Shown in pieces: positions 17,756 to 24,660 of a stretch of 64,000 nucleotides of DNA. The notes beneath the pieces are model-generated. The model saw only the letters and a program-made list of their open reading frames with translations. It ran no database searches and was not told the origin of the DNA. Each line of letters opens with the position of its first letter. Position 1 is the first letter of the stretch. The position numbers and the translations under genes were made by a program. This DNA is from Bacteroidota bacterium (lineage in GTDB: Bacteria; Bacteroidota; Bacteroidia; Chitinophagales; Chitinophagaceae), in assembly GCA_016183765.1 (NCBI GenBank), contig JACPEA010000003.1, forward strand, positions 62,001-126,000. The letters are read 5' to 3'.

Positions 17756-18937
17756 CAACACCCCCTTCGTTGAAGGCAGTTGATCTGAGAGCGGATCACG
17801 TTTTACTGCCATCCTGATGGCTTTGGCAAAAGCTTTGAAAATGGCTTCGATCTTATGGTGTTCGTTGTCTCCCTTACATTCAATATTCAGGTTACATCTG
17901 GCTGCATCGCTGAATGATTTGAAGAAATGAAAAAACATTTCCGTAGGCATCTCCCCTATTTTCTCCCTTTTAAATTCAGCATTCCATACGATCCAGTTGC
18001 GTCCGCCGAAATCGATCAGCACTTTGGCTTCCGCCTCATCCATGGGTAAAGCAAACCCATACCGCTCCATACCGCGTTTGTCTGCCAGTGCTTTGGCAAA
18101 AGCTTCTCCCAGTGCAATGCCCGTATCTTCAATGGTATGGTGCTCATCAATATGCAGATCTCCCTGCGTGGTAATGGACAGATCCATCTTGCCATGCCTC
18201 GCTATCTGGTCTAACATATGATCAAAGAAGCCCAAACCGGTAGTTATCTTCGCCTTACCACTTCCATCAAGGTTCAGTTCCACCCGGATCTTGGTTTCGT
18301 TGGTATTGCGTTCATGCACCACTTTACGCAGACCCAGTTTCAGGAAAGTATATACATCGGCCCAGTTACCCGATTCAAACACGATGGTATCGCGCAGGCG
18401 GGCTTCCTGCTCATCTGTTAGCTGGTGCAAAGGGGAATGCAGGTAAATGGCTTTACAACCCAGGTTTTTGGCCAGCTCAATATCACTCCACCTGTCGCCG
18501 ATCACAAAAGAATTAGCCAGATCAAATGTTGGATTATCCAGTATATGCTGCAACAAAAGCGTTCCCGGTTTACGGGTAGGTTTGTTGTCACTGGCAAAAG
18601 TCCTGTCGATGATCATCTCATCAAATTCAAATCCCTCTCCCTTCAATGTACGCAGCATCAGGTCATGGTAAGGATGAAAATCCTTTTCAGGATAGGAGTC
18701 CGTTCCCAGTCCATCCTGGTTGGTCACCATCACTTTATAATAATCCAGGTCGGCGGCTATGCGCGATAAAGCGGTGATCGCTCCCGGAATGAATGTGGTC
18801 TTATCAATACTGTCTACCTGGAAATCGGTGGGTGGTTCTTCCAATACTACTCCGTCCCTGTCTATGAAAAGGATCCTTTTCTTTTTCTGTTCAGTAGAAG
18901 AAGTATTAGAAACTGTATCCTGTTTGTTACTGCTCAT
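17753..18937 (-). CDS. hisB: bifunctional histidinol-phosphatase / imidazoleglycerol-phosphate dehydratase
   Basis: A 394-residue fusion that performs histidine steps 7 and 9. The N-terminal HAD phosphatase (about residues 20-180) has the nucleophile motif [12 protein letters not shown] and the [16 protein letters not shown] motif. The C-terminal dehydratase (about 200-394) has the manganese-binding repeats [13 protein letters not shown] and [14 protein letters not shown], then [18 protein letters not shown]. The bifunctional arrangement is like that of enterobacteria. It is the last gene of the hisG block, 16 bp after the cytochrome c gene. Confidence 0.95.
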   Translation of the reverse strand: MSSNKQDTVSNTSSTEQKKKRILFIDRDGVVLEEPPTDFQVDSIDKTTFIPGAITALSRIAADLDYYKVMVTNQDGLGTDSYPEKDFHPYHDLMLRTLKGEGFEFDEMIIDRTFASDNKPTRKPGTLLLQHILDNPTFDLANSFVIGDRWSDIELAKNLGCKAIYLHSPLHQLTDEQEARLRDTIVFESGNWADVYTFLKLGLRKVVHERNTNETKIRVELNLDGSGKAKITTGLGFFDHMLDQIARHGKMDLSITTQGDLHIDEHHTIEDTGIALGEAFAKALADKRGMERYGFALPMDEAEAKVLIDFGGRNWIVWNAEFKREKIGEMPTEMFFHFFKSFSDAARCNLNIECKGDNEHHKIEAIFKAFAKAIRMAVKRDPLSDQLPSTKGVL

Positions 18938-18953
18938 GATTGGGTTGCTTTGC

Positions 18954-19412
18954 TCATTTTATTCTGGCACGTACCGCTTTCACTTCGGTAGCGGTTACCG
19001 CATCCGCTTTATTGCTCCAGCTATTGCGGATATAGGTAAGCACATCTGCTATCTGCCTGTCTGACAAATCTGCGTGTGCGGCCATATTGTTACTGTAGTA
19101 TTCTCCATCCAGTTCTACGCGATCCTCGAATCCTTTGAGCACGATGCTGATCAGGCGGGCCTTGTCTTTGCCCAACACACCGGATGCGCCATCGAGCGGT
19201 GGGTTCAGATGTGGCACGCCACCACCGTCTACCTGGTGACAAGCCAGGCAACGTTCCAGGTAGATGGTCTTGCCCCTGTTTACAGAAGCTGTTATACCTG
19301 CTGAAGCCACAGCTACCGGTTTTTTAGCCGGTAGCTGTTTTTTCGGTGCTGTCTGAAATGCCATCAATATTAAAATGAAGACAGGCAGGATCGATATTTT
19401 CTTTATCACCAT
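18954..19412 (-). CDS. c-type cytochrome located inside the his operon
   Basis: A 152-residue exported monoheme cytochrome. A signal-like N-terminus (about residues 1-18) precedes a linker rich in Pro, Lys and Ala, then the heme site CLACHQ near residue 55. The likely axial Met is in [10 protein letters not shown] near residue 106. Such proteins accept electrons from periplasmic dehydrogenases. It overlaps the preceding sorbosone-dehydrogenase-like gene by one base, indicating coupled translation and probably a working pair. It has no known role in histidine synthesis. Confidence 0.88.
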   Translation of the reverse strand: MVIKKISILPVFILILMAFQTAPKKQLPAKKPVAVASAGITASVNRGKTIYLERCLACHQVDGGGVPHLNPPLDGASGVLGKDKARLISIVLKGFEDRVELDGEYYSNNMAAHADLSDRQIADVLTYIRNSWSNKADAVTATEVKAVRARIK

Positions 19413-20716
19413 TATTTTCCTTTATAAACGATACGATAAATGGTTCCTTTGGAATCATCAGATACATAGAGTGATCCATCAGGACCTTGTGCCAATCCGG
19501 TAGGGCGGTGTTGTGCACCACGGGTTCCGGTAACCACTTCCACACCTGCAAAACCATTGGCAAAAATCTCCCACTTACCGGGTATGCCGTTTGCATCAAA
19601 AGGTACAAAAGCTACATAATACCCTTTCTGTGGCAGGGGTGCACGGTTCCAGGAACCATGGAATGCGATAAAAGCGCCATTCCTGTATTTGGCAGGGAAC
19701 ATATTACCTGTGTAAAACAGCAAAGCATTCGGAGCCATATGCGCAGGAAATGCCACTACCGGATCAATGAATTCTTTACCGCCTTCCTTTTTACCATCAC
19801 CACCGTATTCAGGTGCCAGCATTTTTTTATTCTGGAAAGGGTCGTAATAGATGTAAGGCCATCCGGCATTATCACCTTTTTTCAGTGCATACATGGTCTC
19901 TGCCGGCAGATCTGCATTCTGCTGATCGGTGAACAGAGAGGGGAAAATATTGTGCAGGTCATCGCGGCCATGCTGCATCACAAACAGTTGGTTCAACTGG
20001 TTATTCCAGTCAAGGCCCACCACATTGCGCAGGCCGGTTGCATATTTAATTCCATCGCCATAGGTCTGGTTCAGTTTATCGGCCCTGAACTGCCAGATAC
20101 CGCCGGCAGAATCCAGGATGGGGCAAGGCATACGGCCAAGAGAACCTGGCTGCCTGTCGCGCTCCTGGCAGGAATTAGAGTAAGCGCCGATATTCACATA
20201 GATATTTCCGTCATTGTCCAATGTGATCGATTTGGATTCGTGCTGACGTCGGTTGATGAGTCCGGTTATGATCTTCTCAGGCTGCATGGGACTGATCACT
20301 TCCCCTTTCTCATTCAGTTTATAACGAAACACTTCCTCATCAGAAGAAGCATACAGGTATCCGTTTTTGATAGCGATACCGGTACCACCATAATTACCCA
20401 TGCCGGTGATCTCTTCTGCTTTACCATCACCATTGGTATCGCGCAAGCGGAGAACAGCTTTTCCTTCTGCCACACGGCCCATCAGCTTTACATAAATATC
20501 ACCCTGTTCAGTAACTGCAATATGACGGGCGCGGCCCAGTCCGTCGGCCACTTTCAATGCGCTGAAGCCGGCAGGCAGTTTTAACCCGGCATTATCCGCA
20601 TCAGCTACTACTGAATTGGGTGCCGCCAATCTAAGTGAATCGGATGCGCAGGCAGTTAAACTGCTGAGCCCTGCAACAGCCAGAAAGAGTGAGAGTACAG
20701 AAATGGTCTTTTTCAT
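19412..20716 (-). CDS. PQQ-dependent sugar (sorbosone) dehydrogenase-like lipoprotein
   Basis: A 434-residue six-bladed beta-propeller protein of the glucose/sorbosone dehydrogenase type. The lipobox LTACAS (Cys near 23) predicts a lipoprotein. Blade-like motifs include GRARHIAVTEQGDIYVK, ITLDNDGNIYVNIGAYSNSCQERDRQPGSLGRMPCP and FHGSWNRAPLPQKGYYVAFVPF. It would oxidise a sugar or aldose using PQQ and pass electrons to the cytochrome encoded immediately after. PQQ binding is inferred from the family; substrate unknown. It lies 57 bp after hisC, in the same orientation, in the middle of the his block. Confidence 0.85.
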   Translation of the reverse strand: MKKTISVLSLFLAVAGLSSLTACASDSLRLAAPNSVVADADNAGLKLPAGFSALKVADGLGRARHIAVTEQGDIYVKLMGRVAEGKAVLRLRDTNGDGKAEEITGMGNYGGTGIAIKNGYLYASSDEEVFRYKLNEKGEVISPMQPEKIITGLINRRQHESKSITLDNDGNIYVNIGAYSNSCQERDRQPGSLGRMPCPILDSAGGIWQFRADKLNQTYGDGIKYATGLRNVVGLDWNNQLNQLFVMQHGRDDLHNIFPSLFTDQQNADLPAETMYALKKGDNAGWPYIYYDPFQNKKMLAPEYGGDGKKEGGKEFIDPVVAFPAHMAPNALLFYTGNMFPAKYRNGAFIAFHGSWNRAPLPQKGYYVAFVPFDANGIPGKWEIFANGFAGVEVVTGTRGAQHRPTGLAQGPDGSLYVSDDSKGTIYRIVYKGK

Positions 20717-20773
20717 ATATGTTTTGATTAGGGGTTGAATTTACAACCTAATACAGACAAATCACCGCTTTGT

Positions 20774-21829
20774 TTATTGATCATACCATTCTTGCATGGC
20801 ATCTACCAGTAATGTGTTCTCTTTTTCAGTGCCTATCGTGATTCGCAGACAGTCTTCACAGAGTTTGACATTACTCCTGTCCCGCAGCACGATACCCTTT
20901 CCCAGTAAAAATTCATAGATCTTTCTTGCATCCTTTATTTTCACCAGCAGGAAATTGGCATCGGAGGGATATACTTTTTCAACCGTTGGCATGGAACGAA
21001 ATACATCTGCCAGCGCCTCCCGCATATCCACCAGTAAACGGATCATATCATTCACCTGCCCTACTTCATCCAGTGCCTTTAACACCAGGTCCTGCGTGGC
21101 CTGGTTGATATTATAGGGTGGTTTTACCTTATCCAGTAACGCTATAATGGACGATGAAGCAAAAGCCATGCCCAACCGGAGTCCTGCAAGGCCCCATGCT
21201 TTGCTCAGCGTTTGCAATACTACGAGATTGGGATAATCTGCCAGTTCCTGTATGAATGATCTCTGCTGGGCGAAATTGATATAGGCTTCATCCACCACCA
21301 CAATACCTTCAAAATTGTTCAGAACCGTCTCAATATCCGTTCTGTTGAGAGCGTTACCGGTGGGATTGTTGGGCGAGCAGAGCCAGATCAGTTTGGTATT
21401 GGCATCTACCAGGTTCTCCAGGTGAACCAGGTCCAGCTGGAAATCTTCGAGCAGGGGCGCTTTCTTCACCGCCACATCATTGATATGGGCGCTTACTTCG
21501 TACATGCCATAGGTTGGCGGGCAGATAATCACAGTATCCTTGCCGGGTTCGCAGAAACAGCGGAACAACAGGTCGATACACTCATCACTGCCATTGCCCA
21601 GGAAAATATGTTCCGGACCAATGCCCTTGATGACGCTCAATTTCTGTTTAATGGCGCGCTGGTGCGGATCAGGATAACGGTTATACCATTTGGCAAGCGG
21701 GGAACCCAGGCTGTTCTCATTGGCATCCAGGAACACTTTTGCCTCACCGCTGAATTCATCGCGCGCAGAGGAATACGCTACCAGCTTTTTGATATTGGGG
21801 CGGACCAGTTGATCGAGATCGAATGACAT
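20774..21829 (-). CDS. hisC: histidinol-phosphate aminotransferase
   Basis: A 351-residue PLP aminotransferase that turns imidazole acetol phosphate into histidinol phosphate. The PLP lysine is Lys210 (TLSKAWGLAGLRLG). The DANENSLGSP opening, SPNNPTGN and VVVDEAYINF are family motifs. I start at MSFDLDQLVRPNIK rather than the further upstream in-frame ATG, because the upstream 26 codons overlap hisD and do not match the family. It lies 34 bp after hisD. Confidence 0.94.
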   Translation of the reverse strand: MSFDLDQLVRPNIKKLVAYSSARDEFSGEAKVFLDANENSLGSPLAKWYNRYPDPHQRAIKQKLSVIKGIGPEHIFLGNGSDECIDLLFRCFCEPGKDTVIICPPTYGMYEVSAHINDVAVKKAPLLEDFQLDLVHLENLVDANTKLIWLCSPNNPTGNALNRTDIETVLNNFEGIVVVDEAYINFAQQRSFIQELADYPNLVVLQTLSKAWGLAGLRLGMAFASSSIIALLDKVKPPYNINQATQDLVLKALDEVGQVNDMIRLLVDMREALADVFRSMPTVEKVYPSDANFLLVKIKDARKIYEFLLGKGIVLRDRSNVKLCEDCLRITIGTEKENTLLVDAMQEWYDQ

Positions 21830-21863
21830 ATTATTTTCTTTATTCTTTGAATGATCAGTGATT

Positions 21864-23144
21864 TTATCCTTTTTTAAGACGGACACGTACCGCATTGGCA
21901 TGTGCATCCAGCCCTTCGGCTTCCGCCATCAGCACCACGGTCTCTGCGATGTTCTGCAAACCCTGCTGTGATAATTTCTGGTAAGTGACTTTCTTCACAA
22001 AACTATCTACACTTACCCCGCTGTAGGCTCTGGCAAAACCGTTGGTAGGCAATGTGTGATTGGTGCCGCTGGCATAATCGCCCACACTTTCCGGCGAATA
22101 GTTACCGATGAATACAGAACCCGCATTAACTACCTGCGCAGCCAGTTCATCCGTATCCTTACAGGAGATGATGAGGTGTTCGGCAGCATATTCATTTACC
22201 AGTGCCAGCGCTTCCTCCCTGTTCTTGACCAGGATGGCCATACTGTTAGCAAGGGCCTTTGCAGCCAGCTCTTTGCGCGACAACTGTACCAGCTGTTGTT
22301 CCAGTTCCGCCTGCACCAGTTTTACCAATGATGCAGATGTGGTAACCAGTAATACCTGGCTGTCTACCCCATGTTCGGCCTGGCTCAGCAGATCGGCAGC
22401 AACAAATGCCGCATCGGCCGTATCATCTGCCAGCACACAAACCTCGCTCGGTCCCGCCGGCATATCTATGGCGATGCCTTCCTGCTGTACCAGTTGTTTG
22501 GCGCAGGTCACGTATTGGTTACCCGGTCCGAATATCTTATACACCTGTGGTACGGTATCCGTTCCGTAAGCCATGGCGGCGATGGCCTGTACACCACCGA
22601 TCTTGTACACCGCCGTAATGCCGGTAAGGGATGCCGCATATAAGATAGCCGGATTCAGCTTACCATCTTTACCCGGGGGCGAACACAACACTACTTTTTT
22701 GCATCCCGCGATCTTTGCCGGAATAGCCAGCATCAAAATGGTGGAGAACAGGGGAGCCGTACCGCCGGGTATATACAGGCCCACTTTCTCAATACCAATA
22801 CTCCGGCGCCAACATTGTATGCCGGGCATGGTCTCTATCATTTCAACCGCCGAAGTTTGTTTTTGGTGAAACAGCTCAATGTTGGCAGCAGCCTGACTGA
22901 TAGCCTGTTTCAGCTCAACGGAAAGCATATCCGCAGCTTCACTGATCTCTTTCTCCGACACAACGAAACCTGCCAGATCCACACCATCAAACTGGCGGGT
23001 AAATTTTTTAACAGCCTCATCACCCTCCAGCTTCACTTCGTTCATCACCTCCCTTACTTTCTGTTGCAACGAACTGTTATCAATAGCAGGCCGCGTAAGC
23101 AATGGCTGCCAGGCGGCTCTCTCGGGGTATTGTACAATTTTCAT
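21864..23144 (-). CDS. hisD: histidinol dehydrogenase
   Basis: A 426-residue zinc enzyme that oxidises histidinol to histidine in two NAD-dependent steps. Hallmarks are VGLYIPGGTAPLFSTILMLAIPA, the DMPAGPSEVCVLAD segment, the zinc-ligand stretch LLSQAEHGVDSQ and the later GTNHTLPTNGFAR. I start at MKIVQYPERAAWQPLL, preceded on the minus strand by AGGA about 5 nt upstream. A longer in-frame start lies in repeat-rich spacer. It is separated from hisG by about 230 bp of repeats. Confidence 0.95.
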   Translation of the reverse strand: MKIVQYPERAAWQPLLTRPAIDNSSLQQKVREVMNEVKLEGDEAVKKFTRQFDGVDLAGFVVSEKEISEAADMLSVELKQAISQAAANIELFHQKQTSAVEMIETMPGIQCWRRSIGIEKVGLYIPGGTAPLFSTILMLAIPAKIAGCKKVVLCSPPGKDGKLNPAILYAASLTGITAVYKIGGVQAIAAMAYGTDTVPQVYKIFGPGNQYVTCAKQLVQQEGIAIDMPAGPSEVCVLADDTADAAFVAADLLSQAEHGVDSQVLLVTTSASLVKLVQAELEQQLVQLSRKELAAKALANSMAILVKNREEALALVNEYAAEHLIISCKDTDELAAQVVNAGSVFIGNYSPESVGDYASGTNHTLPTNGFARAYSGVSVDSFVKKVTYQKLSQQGLQNIAETVVLMAEAEGLDAHANAVRVRLKKG

Positions 23145-23171
23145 ATTCCTGTTTTCTAAAAATTTTAAATA

Positions 23172-23384
23172 GAGCAGGTTATCGTGAGGCGTGAGTAGTG
23201 AGTTGGGAGTTGGCAATGGTCAATTGTGAATTGTGAATGGGTTAGCTCTTATTGACCATTCTCTATTGACAATTGACTATTGACAATTCACCATTCACAA
23301 TACCCCATCTCCTATTCACTACCTACCTACTATCTACTACTCACTACTCACTACTCACTACTCACTACTCACTACTCACTACAC
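23172..23384. repeat. heptad repeat array between hisG and hisD
   Basis: The hisG-hisD spacer contains a left part with GTGAGTAGTGAGTTGG and GAATTGTGAATGG and a right part with the complementary ATTCACCATTCAC. A run of about six CTCACTA heptads (23339-23381) follows and abuts the hisG stop codon at 23379-23381. The two sides can pair as a large imperfect hairpin. It sits inside an operon, so it may reduce or process transcription beyond hisG rather than end it. Confidence 0.7.
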
Positions 23385-24269
23385 GATCATCTTCTCAATC
23401 GGCACCACCAGAATTCCCTGGGCACCGGCTGCTTTCAGCTGTTCAATGATATCCCAGAATTCATTTTCATTCAGTACACTGTGTACGCTGCTCCAGCCCT
23501 CTTCGGCCAGTGGCAGCACAGTGGGACTTTTCATACCAGGCAACAAAGCAATGATCTCTTTCAACTTGGCATTGGGTGCGTTCAGCAGGATGTATTTGTT
23601 GTTCTTGGCTTTTTTAACCGACTGGATACGGAATAACAGTCTTGCGATCAGTTGTTCCTTTTCCTCGCTCAGGTCTTTGTTCTTGATCAGCACCGCCTGG
23701 GACTGCAGGATACTTTCCGTTTCTTTCAATCCGTTCATGAACAAAGTAGAGCCGCTGCTTACCAGGTCGCAGATGGCATCTGCCAGGCCAATACCCGGAG
23801 CTATCTCCACACTGCCGCTGATCTCATGGATCTCTGCATCAATACCCTTCTCTTTCAGGAAATCGCCCAGTATCACAGGGTAACTGGTAGCGATCTTCCT
23901 GCCGGAAAGGGACTGAACGCCGGTATAGTCGTCGCCCTTTCTTACGGCCAGGCTCAGTCGGCATTTCCCAAAACCCAGCTTCTCGGCCACGGTCACTTTC
24001 TTTTTCTTTTCATACACCACGTTCTCACCTACAAAACCGATATCGGCCACCCCATCTTCCACGTATTGCGGGATATCATCATCACGCAGGAAATATACTT
24101 CGACCGGAAAATTGCTGGCTTCCGCTTTCAGTTTGTTAACGCCGTTGCTGATATCGATACCGCATTCTTTCAATAAACGGATCGAATCATCATGCAGCCG
24201 GCCGCTTTTCTGGATCGCCAACTTGAGCTTGTAGCCAACTGCTGCTGTTTTTTGAGTACTGTCTTTCAT
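23379..24269 (-). CDS. hisG: ATP phosphoribosyltransferase (long form)
   Basis: A 296-residue first enzyme of histidine synthesis. It is the long form: a catalytic domain (about residues 15-220, with LKLAIQKSGRLHDDSIRLL, DIGFVGENVV and ADAICDLVSSGSTLFMNGLKE) and a C-terminal regulatory domain (about 225-296) that binds histidine in relatives. HisZ is therefore not required. It is the first gene after the his leader attenuator, so it should be controlled both by feedback and by transcription. The ATG at 24269 gives the usual N-terminus plus a short lead. Confidence 0.94.
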   Translation of the reverse strand: MKDSTQKTAAVGYKLKLAIQKSGRLHDDSIRLLKECGIDISNGVNKLKAEASNFPVEVYFLRDDDIPQYVEDGVADIGFVGENVVYEKKKKVTVAEKLGFGKCRLSLAVRKGDDYTGVQSLSGRKIATSYPVILGDFLKEKGIDAEIHEISGSVEIAPGIGLADAICDLVSSGSTLFMNGLKETESILQSQAVLIKNKDLSEEKEQLIARLLFRIQSVKKAKNNKYILLNAPNAKLKEIIALLPGMKSPTVLPLAEEGWSSVHSVLNENEFWDIIEQLKAAGAQGILVVPIEKMIV

Positions 24270-24297
24270 ACCATTGATCGCTTCGCGATGTTTTTTT

Positions 24298-24335
24298 CTC
24301 TGAAGTATGATAGCCCCCCTTCAGAGGATGGGGGC
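24298..24335 (-). promoter_or_regulatory. mutually exclusive hairpins in the hisG 5' region
   Basis: Two overlapping inverted repeats follow the attenuator: CTCTGAAG/CTTCAGAG (24298-24305 with 24319-24326) and GCCCCC/GGGGGC (24313-24318 with 24330-24335). They share bases and cannot form together. Neither is followed by a U-run on the minus strand. They may shape translation of hisG, but this is inference. Confidence 0.35.
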
Positions 24336-24369
24336 AAAAGCAAAGGGCCTACCCTTCGGTAAGCCCTTT
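24336..24369 (-). terminator. his attenuator terminator hairpin
   Basis: Stem of 24342-24353 with 24358-24369 (AAAGGGC, one A-C mismatch, TACC) and a four-base loop, followed on the minus strand by GCTTTT. It lies between the his leader peptide and hisG. Its 5' arm GCTTACC (24358-24364) can alternatively pair with GGTAGGC (24404-24410), which overlaps the leader stop codon. Confidence 0.82.
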
Positions 24370-24405
24370 AATGTTTTATCGTAAACCACACAAAACACCA
24401 ACAGC

Positions 24406-24456
24406 CTACCCCTGGGGTAAGAAATGATGGTGATGAGTATGTGCGAATGTTTTCAT
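24406..24456 (-). CDS. hisL: his operon leader peptide
   Basis: A 16-codon open frame encoding MKTFAHTHHHHFLPQG, with five His codons, four consecutive. Thirteen nucleotides after the last His codon lies GGTAGGC (24404-24410), which can form 7 pairs (one G-U) with the 5' arm of the downstream terminator. Ribosome stalling on His codons would favour readthrough into hisG. The spacing matches that of the trp leader in this window. No ribosome binding site is visible, and the promoter element ends 9 nt before the ATG. Confidence 0.88.
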   Translation of the reverse strand: MKTFAHTHHHHFLPQG

Positions 24457-24465
24457 ATCAGGACA

Positions 24466-24497
24466 CAAAAGTACAGCCTATGCTATTTACCCGCAAA
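24466..24497 (-). promoter_or_regulatory. hisG operon promoter
   Basis: On the minus strand TTTG (24494-24497), exactly 20 nt, then TACTTTTG (24466-24473). This is a perfect match to the Bacteroidota consensus TTTG-N20-TAnnTTTG. The expected start of transcription lies within a few bases of the leader ATG at 24456. Confidence 0.72.
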
Positions 24498-24590
24498 TTT
24501 TTTTCACTATGACTTATCGGAAGCCCAATAAAGCCTGTTTTGTCAGTATCTTGGGTACCCTAAAGATCAGCCTTGGCGAAAAAACTTACA

Positions 24591-24622
24591 GTTGTTATTA
24601 TTGTCTCGTTGGATTATGTTCG
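24591..24622 (+). promoter_or_regulatory. promoter of the S9 peptidase gene
   Basis: GTTG (24591-24594), a 20-nt spacer, then TATGTTCG (24615-24622), close to TTTG-N20-TAnnTTTG. It is 38 bp before the ATG at 24661. Confidence 0.5.
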
Positions 24623-24660
24623 TGTTTACCAATAACCCCTACTATACAAACTAAACTATC

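Noticed and set aside
19487..20584. A 365-codon plus-strand frame
   Set aside because: It is antisense to the sorbosone-dehydrogenase-like gene, with no family resemblance.
23334..23384. CRISPR-like direct repeats
   Set aside because: Units are 7 nt with no unique spacers and no cas genes nearby.
23280..23636. A plus-strand frame rich in Tyr, Leu, Thr and His at the hisG end
   Set aside because: It translates the CTCACTA heptads and antisense hisG; repeats explain the composition.
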